This document shows, in pieces, positions 47,184 to 60,154 of a DNA stretch of 64,000 nt. Source of the stretch: Mikania micrantha. Taxonomy: Eukaryota > Streptophyta > Magnoliopsida > Asterales > Asteraceae. Both the position numbers and the translations under genes were made by a program. The stretch covers positions 61,650,031 to 61,714,030 of the forward strand of contig CM018682.1 of assembly GCA_009363875.1 (NCBI GenBank), in the 5' to 3' direction. Position 1 is the first letter of the stretch. Every line of letters begins with the position of its first letter. The notes under the pieces were generated by a model that saw nothing but the letters and a program-made list of their open reading frames with translations, was not told where the DNA came from and ran no database searches.

Positions 47184-48639
47184 TATGTGTGTTACACGTG
47201 GTCTTGATTCCATATACAACTGACATCCACCTTGACTTGAGTATTAATGAGTTCATTAGATCATAATGATTTCATTACTAACATGATTCACACACATTTA
47301 TGATATCTGATTTCTTGAGTCTCTTGATCTTGATCTTTTGACTTTCCCATGATTCACAATGATAATTGATTTGATATTGATTCTTGGATCTCAGATCCCA
47401 CACTGAGCTATGATTTCTTTGAATGTGATCTTTTGATTTTGTTCGTTTGATTCCACTTTGAGTTTAGATTCTTGAATTGGAGATTTATGGACTAAGGGTT
47501 GATTTAGAGTCTATATTAAAGTATTACTCATAAGAGTACTTTAATTAATTTGATAATTTGATCTGTTTAATAATTTCCTAGACAGGAGTCTAAGAGTATC
47601 AACAAACATATATATGTAAAACATATAATAGATAAAAGCATTTAAATAAACAGTTTAAATAAACAGTTTACGCATGCTTCTCAGCCCCGCGTTTTAAAAC
47701 AAAAATGTTAGAAAAGGGGCAATGAACTCACCTGTGTTGCTTTGTACTGAATTACCACAAATTGCGCGCTCGTTGTTTGTAGCTTAAGTATCTTCGGTTC
47801 CTGAGTTGTTTTAAAAGAATTCGCAGACGATAAGTGTTTATAATAAACGTCCTAACTAGGGTTTGGTCTCGGTGTGCAACTACGTGTCTTAGATTACTAA
47901 TTATGGTTTTCTCTAACTAAGCTAACCTTATTACCCATTCATAACCAAAATCCCACATTAATCATTTAAAGACTTAAAGTAAACATTTTCAATTTAATTT
48001 ATTTAAATTACACATTTATTTAGGAAAATCATTTAATTACTTTTATAAATAAATAATTAATTTAAGAAAAAGGTAATCAAACATGATGGGCTCATATTGA
48101 GCCTATTGGGCCACCCTTGGGCCCATTTATAAGATTTTTGATTTCCGAGTTGTTCTTGATACATCTTTTGAGTGACATGGCCTAAGTAAGTCAAGTGAAT
48201 CACTTTGACTAGTCACATGTTCTCATAACCCGTCTAAGTGTTGGGAGTTACTCGTGAGAGTAACCCATAACCTTAGACTTAGTGATTTTTGTTTAGAAAA
48301 TGAGGGGTTTTAAGAAAACTCTTGTTACTCAAAAACCCAACCCACGATCCCTTAAGTACTCATGCATCTTAAACTAAGCCCATGTCTATGAATACCCCCA
48401 CATTCAACTAGAATGACCTTAGTTCTTTTTCTTGTTAATTTTATGTGGAACTATAAAGATTACAAAGTTGATTCCATGTAAGGAAACCCTAGCATTCCTT
48501 GTTCCCATGTAAATCACACTCACACATGGTCAAGTCCATGCATGCACACACACTTGACCCACATGAAGGTGTTACGTAGCCAACCCATGCACCCACATCA
48601 ACCGTTCATGCATCTATGGTGTTGCATGCTGATGAGAAT

Positions 48640-49035
48640 GGTTCAACCGAGAAGCTCTTGGCCAAATGAGTAGGTGGGCGAAGGAACTCGGCCGAAGGGG
48701 TGTTGCCACGAATAACTTGGGCCGAATGTGGTTTCACCGATCGAATGGCTTGGGTCGAAAGAGGGTTGACCGAAAGACTAAACTGGCGAATAGGCATGGG
48801 TCGAATGACTTGGCCGATCGAATGAGTCCTTAACTTGGCCGAAAGTGCATTGCCGAATAGTGAAGTGGTCGAATGAGGTCTAGAGGCGAATGACAGGGCC
48901 GATTGAGAGCCGATCGAATGAAGGTTCATTCGGAGAAAGTTTGGTCGAATGAGCAGCATGGTGATCGAATGAAGGCTGGCCGAAAGGCCTTAGCCATTCG
49001 CCGAATGACTCGGCTCATTCGTTGGGCTGGTAGAA
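48640..49035. repeat. CGAATG/CCGAA-rich block in element 2 3' LTR
   Basis: More than a dozen irregularly spaced copies of GTCGAATGA or GGCCGAAAG-like words over 400 bp; the counterpart lies at about 57586-57981. It is locally richer in G+C than the surrounding LTR. Confidence 0.6.
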
Positions 49036-50126
49036 CTCCATTCGGGAGTTCGAACTCGACACCCACAGCAGCTCTAGATTCGATCTATTTGCTTATCTAA
49101 GGTGAACAACAAGTTCCTAAATGGTTATGGTGGTGTTCCCCTAAAGTTTTGAAAGAGTATAAGCCGGTTTCTATAGAGGTTCGAACTAGGGTTTTCAAAA
49201 CCCAAAACCGAGCAAAAATGTGGTCTTTACCTCAAATCGGCTGGATGAACGTTTAGATCTGTTGTACTTCTATAATCTACAAGTGATGGTGGTGATTTTG
49301 ACACCAAAAACACACGAAATGGTGAAGAAACAAGCAAGAAATCGTAGTGAGAAGTTGTGGGTTTTTAGAGAGAGAGTGGGGAGAGGATGAGATGAACGAG
49401 ATGGGGGTTGGTGGCTGGTGGTTGTGTGATTTAATGGCATTAAAAGCCGTAATAAATGGCTAAGGTTTATCCGGGTATGTTCGGGTTCGTTCGGTTTCGC
49501 GTGGTTTCGCGCAGAAACGTCGTTTTCGCGTCGTTCTCGTAACGAAACGATCCGATTTTAAAATAGAAGTCATAAAATTATTTTAGGTTGTGATTCCTAA
49601 TAAATTAACTAAATATCTTTTAATTATTAAAATTTACAAAATATTTATTTAGCGTTTAAATCGAATCGCGCGGTCATCGCGCGTATTTGTTCGAATCAAA
49701 TACGACGATAACTACACTTTTCAATATTGTTTTCTAATTATCGAATATCATTCAGAACGTTAAACTTTTAGATTTATTCGTACAGATCGTCACCTATACG
49801 AATAATCTGTCGGTTTAGCATTCACTTAACAATATTCGTGTTGTTTTGTCCTGTAAGGCCTCACATACGTTTATACATAATAAAAATCCTAACAAATAAA
49901 TCACATGATGATTCTGTGTTGCCAGATAATTATCTGACTCAAGAATCATTGTTCTGAACTGATTTCCCTGAAATGACTGAGAATTCACTGTTTTGATAAT
50001 ATGAAATGATACTAAAACTTGATATGAATATGAAATACACTGAATTACATAAGATGTGTACCTGATTACTGTTCACGTACTGTTTACGATCACTGTTCCG
50101 GTGACGGTTCCGGCACTGATGTTACA

Positions 50127-50139
50127 GTCTCCCCTTGTT
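50127..50139 (-). other. Element 2 polypurine tract
   Basis: On the - strand AACAAGGGGAGAC abuts the LTR start TGTAACATC. Only 21 bp separate it from the pol stop. Confidence 0.75.
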
Positions 50140-50160
50140 AAAGAAATTTCGTCCCGAAAT

Positions 50161-51861
50161 TTAAGAATTGTTATCGGGTACGGCTTCCTCTTCAAACAGC
50201 TGGGGATACTTTAACTTCATGTGATCCTCACGTTCCCAAGTAAACTCAGGTCCGCGTCTTGAATTCCAACGAACCTTTACTATCGGAATACGGCTTCGTC
50301 TCAGTTGCTTGACTTTGCGATCCATAATCTCTAAAGGTTCTTCTATGAAACGTAACTGATCATCGACTTGAATTTCTTCGAGTGGAATGACGAGTGATTC
50401 GTCAGCAAGGCATTTCTTTAAGTTTGAGACGTGAAACACGTCATGCACACCACTGAGTTCATCTGGTAATCTCAGTCTATACGCCACATGACCAATACGT
50501 TCGATGATTTCGAATGGTCCCACGTATCGTGGTGCTAACTTGCCTTTTGTTCCAAAGCGTACTACACCTTTCCAAGGAGAAACCTTCAACATGACACGGT
50601 CTCCCACTTGAAATTCCAACGGCTTACGCCGTTTGTCGGCGTAGCTTTTCTGTCTGCTTCTTGTAGCTTGCAATCTTCTCTGAATCTGAGCAATCTTGTC
50701 AGTGGTTTCCTGAATAAGCTCTGGCCCAGTTATGCGATTATCTCCAACTTCAGTCCAACAGATCGGTGTTCGACATTTCCGACCATAAAGAGCCTCGAAT
50801 GGTGCACATCCGATACTGCTGTGGTAACTGTTGTTGTAGGAGAACTCAATCAGTGGCAAATGAGAATCCCAATTCCCACCGAAATCCAAAATACAGGTCC
50901 TTAACATATCCTCTAGGGTCTGAATCGTACGTTCGCTTTGGCCGTCCGTTTGTGGATGGTAAGCTGTACTCAGATTTAACTGTGTCCCTAGAGATTTCTG
51001 CAGTGATTGCCAGAACCTTGAAGTAAATCTGCTGTCTCTATCAGAAATAATTGATAATGGTACACCGTGACGTACCACTATCTCATTAATGTACAATCTC
51101 GCCAGTCTATCCATCGTGAAGGTTTCACGCATCGGCAAGAAGTGAGCAGATTTTGTTAAACGATCAATGATCACCCAAATCGTATCGTGACCACTGGAAG
51201 TGCGGGGTAGCTTGGTAATGAAATCCATAGCTATTTGTTCCCACTTCCAGAGTGGAATCTCAGGCTGTTCCAGTAAACCAGACGGTCTCTGGTGTTCCGC
51301 CTTTACCTTCGCACATGTCAGACACCGACCGACGTACTCGGCTATGTCTTTCTTCATTCCCGGCCACCAATAAAATCCACGCAAGTCTTGGTACATTTTA
51401 TCAGCGCCTGGATGAACCGAATATTTAGTCTTGTGTGCCTCATCGCAGATAAGTCTTCTCAATTCATCTACCGCCGGAATCCATATACGATCCTGGTAGT
51501 AGATCATTCCATCAGACTTGGTCTCTAAATGTTTCTTTGCTCCGCAGTCAAGTTCTTTCTTCAAGTTTCCTCTGTCAACTGATTCCTGTTGTGCCTGAAT
51601 GATCCTGTCTTGTAAACTGGTCTGCACAGTCATCCCCATAGCTCTAACGCGTAAGGGTTTGACCCGTTCCTTCCGGCTCAAGGCATCAGCTACAACATTC
51701 GCCTTTCCCGGATGGTACTTGATCACACAATCATAATCATTCAGAAGTTCAATCCAATGGCGTTGTCGCATGTTGAGCTCCTTCTGATCAAAAATGTGCT
51801 GCAGACTCTTGTGATCTGTAAATATGGTACACTTAGTGCCATATAAGTAATGTCTCCAAAT
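50161..51861 (-). pseudogene. Element 2 pol, 3' part: RNase H end, integrase, chromodomain-like tail
   Basis: Separated from the upstream part by TAG 51862-51864 and in the same frame. From Met 51771 (536 residues): integrase zinc site H113/H120/C150/C153 and catalytic residues D183, D244 and E280, with 35 residues between the last two. All are intact. GPFEIIERIG and the tail IVKVRW...FTWERED...YPQLF follow the core. The integrase itself could be active if supplied, but it lies downstream of three lesions. Confidence 0.85.
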
Positions 51862-52800
51862 CTACAATGCGAAGATTACTGCTCCCAGTTCAAGATCATG
51901 GGTAGTGTAATTCTTCTCATGAATCTTTAACTGTCTTGATGCATAGGCTATGACCTTGTCCGGTTGCATTAAAACACAACCGAGTCCCTGATGGGATGCA
52001 TCACAATACACAACAAAGTCTTCACATCCTTCTGGGAGAGATAAGATTGGAGCATCACACAGTTTCTGTTTCAATGTCTGAAAAGCATCTTCTTGTTTCT
52101 GCTCCCAGACAAACGGTTCACTCTTCTGAGTTAATTTAGTGAGAGGCAAAGCTATCTTAGAAAAGTTCGAGATGAACCTCCTGTAATAACCTGCCAATCC
52201 CAGAAAAGACCGTATCTCCGTTGGTGTCTTCGGAGTGTCCCAGTTCTTTATTGCTTCAATCTTGGCGGGATCTACGTGTATTCCCTCACTGTTGACTACG
52301 TGACCAAGAAACTGAACTTCCCTTAGCCAAAATTCACATTTAGAGAACTTGGCATAGAGTTTCTGTTCCATCAACAGTTCCAAGATCTTCCTGAGGTGTT
52401 GTTCGTGTTCTGCTTTGCTCTTGGAATAAATCAGTATGTCATCGATAAAGACAATAACAAACTGATCTAGATACGGCTTGCACACTCGGTTCATGAGATC
52501 CATGAAAACCGCTGGTGCGTTTGTCAATCCGAAAGGCATCACCATGAATTCGTAATGCCCGTATCTGGTTCGGAATGCCGTCTTCGGTATGTCTTCGTCT
52601 TGAACTCTAAGTTGATGATACCCGGACCGTAGATCTATCTTCGAGAAATACTGAGCTCCTTGTAACTGATCGAACAAGTCATCAATCCTCGGCAATGGGT
52701 ACCGATTCTTGATAGTCAACTTGTTCAGCTCTCGATAGTCGATACACATTCTAAACGATCCGTCTTTCTTCTTCACGAACAAGACCGGAGCTCCCCACCT
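51862..52800 (-). pseudogene. Element 2 pol, middle part: reverse transcriptase and RNase H start
   Basis: Begins at a 17-nt deletion (about 52796-52802) that removes the RPSFSP-type residues found at this point in element 1 and shifts the frame. It retains IDLRSGYHQL, FIDD, LGLAGYYRRF and the RNase H motif CDASHQG, then stops at TAG 51862-51864 in place of a Lys codon (ALKIW in element 1). Confidence 0.84.
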
Positions 52801-54817
52801 AAAATCCTTTATCCAGTAACTCCTGTATTTAGTTCGATAATTCCTGCATCTCCGAAGGTGCTAACCGATAAGGAGATTTAGCAACAGGAGTTGCTCCAGG
52901 AACTAAATCAATTCGGAACTCTACCGGTCGCACGGGAGGCAAACCTGGTAGGTCTTCAGGAAATACTTCTGGATATTCTTTCACTACTGGTACGTCTTGT
53001 ATTTTCTTCATGTCTTTCTCTTTTTCCACTACATGTGCCAGGAAAGCTACACACTGCTTCTGTAAACACTTACGCGCCTTTATGCATGAAATGATTTTGA
53101 CACTTCGTTTTGCTTGATCCCCTTTGACTTCCAACACACGATCATCTGGTAATGGAACTCGAAGCAGCTTCTCAGAACAGATGACTTCCACTCGGTTAGA
53201 GGAAAGCCAATCCATTCCAACAATGATGTCGAAACTACCCAACTCCATCGGTATCAAATCGATAGAGAATGTATGACCGTTAAGTGTCAATGGGCAATTC
53301 CTGTGAACTGTACTAACTGTGATCTGTTTTCCGTTAGCTACTTCTATAATGTAAGGGGAGTCTAACTGTTCTTCTATGGAATCTAGTTGGCATGCAAGAT
53401 AGGCAGAGATAAAACTCTGATCCGCACCAGTGTCAAATAGAACAGATGCATAAAAATCATGTAAGAGAAACGTACCAGTGACCACATTCGGGTCCTGGCG
53501 TGCAGCTGGAACTCCAATAACAAAAGCTCTTCCACGAGGAGCTTGAACTGCTTGTTGTGCCTTCTTCGGGCAGTTCTTTGCAAAGTGGCCTTGTTCGCCA
53601 CAGTTGAAGCATCCGCCATTGTTCTGGTTGGCTGGTGGAGGAATAGCCAAAGCAGCATTGTTGACTGCTTGGTTAGGTGTCATCCGGCAGTGCTGGACCC
53701 AATGACCCTTTCTTCCACATCCCGTACATTGCTTGCAAGGAGTGTTAGCAATGTGATGATACTGGCACTTAGTACACAAAGGATGTGGGCCAGTATACTG
53801 CCTCTTGGGCACATTTTGTTGTGCCACTGCTACTTGATTCAGAGGAGTAGCCACAGTGTAATTCTTTATGAACTTCTGCTTCTTCTTTGGGTGTTGCTGA
53901 TGTTGTGGCTTCTTTGAAGTCTCTTCCTTTCTCTTACCGGTGTCTGCCTCCTTCTTCAGAACTCCAGAGGCAACCATCAAGTCAGTGAGTTTTCCAGACA
54001 GTCTCACTGCTGATTTGACAGTAGTAGGGTTGGCTGAAACAACCATGCCCTGGATGCAGGCGGGAAGTCCACCCACATATCTGTCTATTCTCTTCTCCAA
54101 GGTTGGTACCATGTCAGGTACCAAAGCAACCAACTCATGATAACGAGTTGTATACCCCATGTGATCAGCCCCCTTCATCACATGGTTGGATAATTCAACC
54201 TCTAGTTTCTGCAGTTCATTTTTGGGGCAGAACTCTGTTCGCAGCAGTGTCTTGAAATCCTCCCATGGCTTGGCCATAGCTTCTTCTCTTCCTCGAGCGT
54301 TGATCTGACCATTCCACCAGGTCAGAGCCCGCTTGTTGAATGTTCCAGCAGAGTAGCGGACTTTATGGTGCTCTGGGCAGCTGCAGAGGTCCAGAGTAGC
54401 TTCAATCTTTTCAATCCATTGGATTAATCCAACGGCTCCTTCAGATCCGCTAAAGCTAGGCGGCTTACATCCTACGAATGACTTGTAGGAGTAGTGTGAG
54501 GTACCACCAGTATTCCCACTGGCCTCTCCAGATGAGTTGCCGATGTTGTTCATCTCATTACGGAGAAGGTTGAACATCTCCGGTATCGCTTCCTTCATCT
54601 GATTGGTCATCTGGTTGCTCAGTAGAGTCATCAAAGCGATGGTGGTAGGATCCAGTATGGGAGTCGTGCCTGAACCTGATGCCTGTGTGATCAGTGGAGG
54701 AGGAGGGGGAGGCGGTGGAGGAGGTGGCGGTGGTGAGTCATTTGGAGATGGCGTGGAGGAGTGTGGAGCTTGGTCTTGTGTTGATGTCAGCAGCGGAGGT
54801 TGTCTTCGTGGCGGCAT
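52801..54817 (-). pseudogene. Element 2 Gag and protease, start of RT
   Basis: Starts at MPPRRQPPLL (54817). A Met at 54874 would add 19 unlikely residues. Residues are numbered from the 54874 Met: poly-Pro run about 48-60, Gag core with LTWWNGQ (about 184) and ERIDRYVGGL-like sequence (about 261-270), two CCHC knuckles (C383-C396, C422-C435) and protease DTGA at 481. A TAA at 52829-52831 ends it just before the RT, and a TAG at 52799-52801 follows in the same frame at the deletion. Confidence 0.85.
54700..54733. repeat. GGN-repeat run coding poly-Pro in element 2 Gag
   Basis: GGAGGAGGGGG/GGTGGAGG-type run. It encodes thirteen or more consecutive prolines near the Gag N-terminus on the - strand. 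Confidence 0.7.
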
Positions 54818-54971
54818 TCTGATCATAACCAAATGAATATTGGTTAGTGCAATGATCGAATGCAGAAGACGCAATGCAATAAGCCTTAAATCCTAAGTTC
54901 TCTACATGCAGGGTCCCTAGGTTATAGTCTAGGCCAAACCGTTTAAATAAATGACCTATATTTCTCTATAA

Positions 54972-54988
54972 CCATGGCTCTGATACCA
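54972..54988 (-). other. Element 2 primer-binding site
   Basis: On the - strand TGGTATCAGAGCCATGG lies three bases after the LTR CA. A good initiator-tRNA-Met-type match. Confidence 0.8.
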
Positions 54989-54991
54989 ATC

Positions 54992-57900
54992 TGTCACACC
55001 CCGAGCCGGCGGGATAGGATCGGTTGTCCCGTCGGGCGGAAGGTTCCCGGGGCGCGATATCGTGAGTGATAATCGTGATGATCAGATTGTTTACATTGCA
55101 CATGATATAACTGAGAAATGCTAAATATAATAGAATTACAAAGTTAAATTACATCAGTATTGTTTATAATTTAACAATGTAAATCTACCATCAACATCAT
55201 AAATCTTCTATCTTGTATTTACACAAGATATACAAAATAATTCATATAATGATGTCTTCAAAAATATGCAGGTCCAAAATACTAAGTCTTCTATCTGAAG
55301 TCCTAGTTCCAAAGGAAATAACTCCTTAGTTGACCTGTTCGTCACCTGAGAAGTCATGCAAAAATAAAGTTAACACATGGTTGGTGAGTTCATATAGTTT
55401 TGTAAATGAAAATGATTTGAACACCTCTTTCGGTAAAGGCCCTAACCTCATTAACATCACCTGTATCATCCAGATCGGTATGCTTATATATAGGGCATAC
55501 CCCTGGGTCAAGGCTACAACCCCGCCCAGACGCCATCCCACCACATACTAATCCGCATAGGACATTGATATTATTGATAATTAAGCATTTTTACCTAACA
55601 CACCTCTGATTTAGATTATGATTTCCAAAACTTGATTTACCTTTGATTCCCTTGATTTTGAACATAGATACATGATTTTCCCAAAAATCAGTGATAGTGA
55701 ATAAAATGTAATTATTTAATGAAATAAATAAATAAACATTTAAATACAACTAAGACATGATGATTGGGTAAACTTTTACTCAATCAATTAGACTTAGTTG
55801 TTGGTGGTTGTCCAAGTTGTAACCTCTCACACGTGACCCATGTCAGGCATAACTCACAAGGAGTACACCTGAACTGAGCGGGATTTTAATGATTTGCCCG
55901 TTACAGCCTGACCCAATGGTCTTCTGCATCTGAGTGGGACTTTAATGTTTTGCCCGTTACAGCCTGACCCAATGGTCTTCTGCATCTGAGTGGGACTTTA
56001 AGGATATCCTGTGATTCTTGATCTCTTGATTCTCATGATTATGACTTTGATATTGATAACATTTGATCGTTCATGTTATTGCCCGTTACAGCCTGACCCG
56101 AAGGTCTTCTGCATCTGAGTGGGACTTTATATGTGTGTTACACGTGGTCTTGATTCCATATACAACTGACATCCACCTTGACTTGAGTATTAATGAGTTC
56201 ATTAGATCATAATGATTTCATTACTAACATGATTCACACACATTTATGATATCTGATTTCTTGAGTCTCTTGATCTTGATCTTTTGACTTTCCCATGATT
56301 CACAATGATAATTGATTTGATATTGATTCTTGGATCTCAGATCCCACACTGAGCTATGATTTCTTTGAATGTGATCTTTTGATTTTGTTCGTTTGATTCC
56401 ACTTTGAGTTTAGATTCTTGAATTGGAGATTTATGGACTAAGGGTTGATTTAGAGTCTATATTAAAGTATTACTCATAAGAGTACTTTAATTAATTTGAT
56501 AATTTGATCTGTTTAATAATTTCCTAGACAGGAGTCTAAGAGTATCAACAAACATATATATGTAAAACATATAATAGATAAAAGCATTTAAATAAACAGT
56601 TTAAATAAACAGTTTACGCATGCTTCTCAGCCCCGCGTTTTAAAACAAAAATGTTAGAAAAGGGGCAATGAACTCACCTGTGTTGCTTTGTACTGAATTA
56701 CCACAAATTGCGCGCTCGTTGTTTGTAGCTTAAGTATCTTCGGTTCCTGAGTTGTTTTAAAAGAATTCGCAGACGATAAGTGTTTATAATAAACGTCCTA
56801 ACTAGGGTTTGGTCTCGGTGTGCAACTACGTGTCTTAGATTACTAATTATGGTTTTCTCTAACTAAGCTAACCTTATTACCCATTCATAACCAAAATCCC
56901 ACATTAATCATTTAAAGACTTAAAGTAAACATTTTCAATTTAATTTATTTAAATTACACATTTATTTAGGAAAATCATTTAATTACTTTTATAAATAAAT
57001 AATTAATTTAAGAAAAAGGTAATCAAACATGATGGGCTCATATTGAGCCTATTGGGCCACCCTTGGGCCCATTTATAAGATTTTTGATTTCCGAGTTGTT
57101 CTTGATACATCTTTTGAGTGACATGGCCTAAGTAAGTCAAGTGAATCACTTTGACTAGTCACATGTTCTCATAACCCGTCTAAGTGTTGGGAGTTACTCG
57201 TGAGAGTAACCCATAACCTTAGACTTAGTGATTTTTGTTTAGAAAATGAGGGGTTTTAAGAAAACTCTTGTTACTCAAAAACCCAACCCACGATCCCTTA
57301 AGTACTCATGCATCTTAAACTAAGCCCATGTCTATGAATACCCCCACATTCAACTAGAATGACCTTAGTTCTTTTTCTTGTTAATTTTATGTGGAACTAT
57401 AAAGATTACAAAGTTGATTCCATGTAAGGAAACCCTAGCATTCCTTGTTCCCATGTAAATCACACTCACACATGGTCAAGTCCATGCATGCACACACACT
57501 TGACCCACATGAAGGTGTTACGTAGCCAACCCATGCACCCACATCAACCGTTCATGCATCTATGGTGTTGCATGCTGATGAGAATGGTTCAACCGAGAAG
57601 CTCTTGGCCAAATGAGTAGGTGGGCGAAGGAACTCGGCCGAAGGGGTGTTGCCACGAATAACTTGGGCCGAATGTGGTTTCACCGATCGAATGGCTTGGG
57701 TCGAAAGAGGGTTGACCGAAAGACTAAACTGGCGAATAGGCATGGGTCGAATGACTTGGCCGATCGAATGAGTCCTTAACTTGGCCGAAAGTGCATTGCC
57801 GAATAGTGAAGTGGTCGAATGAGGTCTAGAGGCGAATGACAGGGCCGATTGAGAGCCGATCGAATGAAGGTTCATTCGGAGAAAGTTTGGTCGAATGAGC

Positions 57901-59072
57901 AGCATGGTGATCGAATGAAGGCTGGCCGAAAGGCCTTAGCCATTCGCCGAATGACTCGGCTCATTCGTTGGGCTGGTAGAACTCCATTCGGGAGTTCGAA
58001 CTCGACACCCACAGCAGCTCTAGATTCGATCTATTTGCTTATCTAAGGTGAACAACAAGTTCCTAAATGGTTATGGTGGTGTTCCCCTAAAGTTTTGAAA
58101 GAGTATAAGCCGGTTTCTATAGAGGTTCGAACTAGGGTTTTCAAAACCCAAAACCGAGCAAAAATGTGGTCTTTACCTCAAATCGGCTGGATGAACGTTT
58201 AGATCTGTTGTACTTCTATAATCTACAAGTGATGGTGGTGATTTTGACACCAAAAACACACGAAATGGTGAAGAAACAAGCAAGAAATCGTAGTGAGAAG
58301 TTGTGGGTTTTTAGAGAGAGAGTGGGGAGAGGATGAGATGAACGAGATGGGGGTTGGTGGCTGGTGGTTGTGTGATTTAATGGCATTAAAAGCCGTAATA
58401 AATGGCTAAGGTTTATCCGGGTATGTTCGGGTTCGTTCGGTTTCGCGTGGTTTCGCGCAGAAACGTCGTTTTCGCGTCGTTCTCGTAACGAAACGATCCG
58501 ATTTTAAAATAGAAGTCATAAAATTATTTTAGGTTGTGATTCCTAATAAATTAACTAAATATCTTTTAATTATTAAAATTTACAAAATATTTATTTAGCG
58601 TTTAAATCGAATCGCGCGGTCATCGCGCGTATTTGTTCGAATCAAATACGACGATAACTACACTTTTCAATATTGTTTTCTAATTATCGAATATCATTCA
58701 GAACGTTAAACTTTTAGATTTATTCGTACAGATCGTCACCTATACGAATAATCTGTCGGTTTAGCATTCACTTAACAATATTCGTGTTGTTTTGTCCTGT
58801 AAGGCCTCACATACGTTTATACATAATAAAAATCCTAACAAATAAATCACATGATGATTCTGTGTTGCCAGATAATTATCTGACTCAAGAATCATTGTTC
58901 TGAACTGATTTCCCTGAAATGACTGAGAATTCACTGTTTTGATAATATGAAATGATACTAAAACTTGATATGAATATGAAATACACTGAATTACATAAGA
59001 TGTGTACCTGATTACTGTTCACGTACTGTTTACGATCACTGTTCCGGTGACGGTTCCGGCACTGATGTTACA
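54992..59072 (-). repeat. Element 2 5' LTR (4081 bp)
   Basis: Same length as the other LTR. I found four substitutions by eye: AAAGTTAACAC, AAAGGCCC, GATATTATTG and CTGACCCG against C, A, A and T in the left copy. Confidence 0.92.
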
Positions 59073-59077
59073 CTTAG
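59073..59077 (+). other. Target-site duplication of element 2, right
   Basis: CTTAG, followed by CGATTTTTC, restoring the array gag sequence. Confidence 0.92.
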
Positions 59078-59883
59078 CGATTTTTCATCTTGGTGTACAC
59101 AATTTGGAGCAATTTCTCGTGCTTGTTGACCCGAATCTCAAAATTCATATATTTTTGATTGATATTTTCAACCTAAGCTCAATGGAGTTTATAAAAATTC
59201 ATTAAGATTAAATAAAAAAGAGAAGGAATGCTATGATCGTCAGAAGAATGTTTTTACCTTGCTTTCTATGGCAATCTCCAAATATATTTTTCAGACTTTC
59301 AAGCAGATCAAGAATTCTAATGATCTTTGGATTGCTGTAGCCAACTTGTGTGATGATTCTATATTTAAGAATGGTACTCATGATTTAAAAGATCAGATTG
59401 ATGAACTGAAAGCTGAAGTTATGAGATTAAATAAAAGATGTGATAAATTTAAATTGTTTAAACAAGAAAATACAAGATTAAAGAAAGAAGTTGAAGATTA
59501 AATCTGAACTCCAGGAAAAGCGGATGGATGAAGATCATGTTGATATTTCTAAGGAAATATTCAAGTCAATATCCAAACCTGTTGAGTGCCAGAAACAAAA
59601 GAGGAAAAGGAAAACAAGGAGGAGGTCAAGAAAGTCAAGTTACAACAAGAAAAAGACAAAGAATGTCAACTTAATTGACTTATTGACTAAAGCTTTCAAT
59701 GTTTATTTTCAAATAAAAAAAATGAAGACAAAACATGTTTATAAACCACATCCATATAATTCAAGATATTCTGTTCCAATTGTGAAAGAGAATAATTTCA
59801 ATACTTATGGTGGTTATAGAGAAAGAAATACGATGTGTTTTCAATCGTATACTCAGTCTTTTCAGCGAACTTGGAATACTTAG
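59078..59883 (+). pseudogene. Gag-like region 16, 3' part
   Basis: Continuation after element 2, ending at TAG 59881-59883. It has the 8-bp deletion stop and private changes (GAAAGAGAATAA, AATACTTATGG, CAGCGAACT). Confidence 0.7.
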
Positions 59884-60053
59884 AGATCTGGTTCCAGTAT
59901 GGATTGAAAAAGAAGGTATCACATTAATCATGAGATTCACAAAGAAGCTGAATGCCAGTTTCCTGAAAATGAAACAATAATATTGAAGCCCAAACCAAAG
60001 AGGGTTTGGAAGGTTGTTAATTCTCATACCCAGGCTATTACTAAGGGGGAGAA

Positions 60054-60154
60054 TGTTAGCACATAAAGATAGTAAAAGCTTTGGGTGATTAATTATTGTT
60101 ATTTGAATTCAATAATTCGGAATACAACTCATATATTTGAGAAGGAGGAGAAAC
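60054..60154 (+). repeat. Array LTR 16, 5' fragment
   Basis: The first 101 bp of an LTR, ending GGAGGAGAAAC. The solo LTR inserts here and duplicates GAAAC. Only 7 further bases of this LTR (62514-62520) survive on the other side. Confidence 0.85.

Larger units (their letters stand above)
46046..50126 (-). repeat. Element 2 3' LTR (4081 bp)
   Basis: TGTCACACCCCG...GATGTTACA on the + strand. It contains a ~50-bp repeat in three copies (46950-47183) and a CGAATG-rich block (about 48640-49035). A - strand TATA candidate (CTTATAAATGGG) lies near 48122-48133. Small open frames inside (for example 48606-48959) arise from the repeats and are not credible genes. Confidence 0.92.
46046..59072 (-). 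mobile_element. Element 2: recent Ty3/gypsy chromovirus-type insertion
   Basis: 13,027 bp inserted into an array gag, flanked by CTTAG on both sides (46041-46045 and 59073-59077). Two 4081-bp LTRs, primer site, Gag-Pol and purine tract are all in place on the - strand. Its polyprotein clearly shares domains with element 1 but differs throughout, and its LTR is unrelated except for the termini, so this is a different family of the same broad lineage. Confidence 0.93.
59073..60154 (+). repeat. Tandem array, segment 3 (between element 2 and the solo LTR)
   Basis: Continuation of the gag interrupted at 46045, beginning with the duplicated CTTAG. It includes the gag stop at 59881-59883, a purine tract at about 60043-60053 and the first 101 bp of an LTR that the solo LTR splits. 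Confidence 0.86.

Noticed and set aside
48606..48959. 117-residue - strand frame in both LTRs of element 2.
   Set aside because: Coincides with the CGAATG word cluster, gives repetitive HSAQVIR-like peptides, and has no coding signature.
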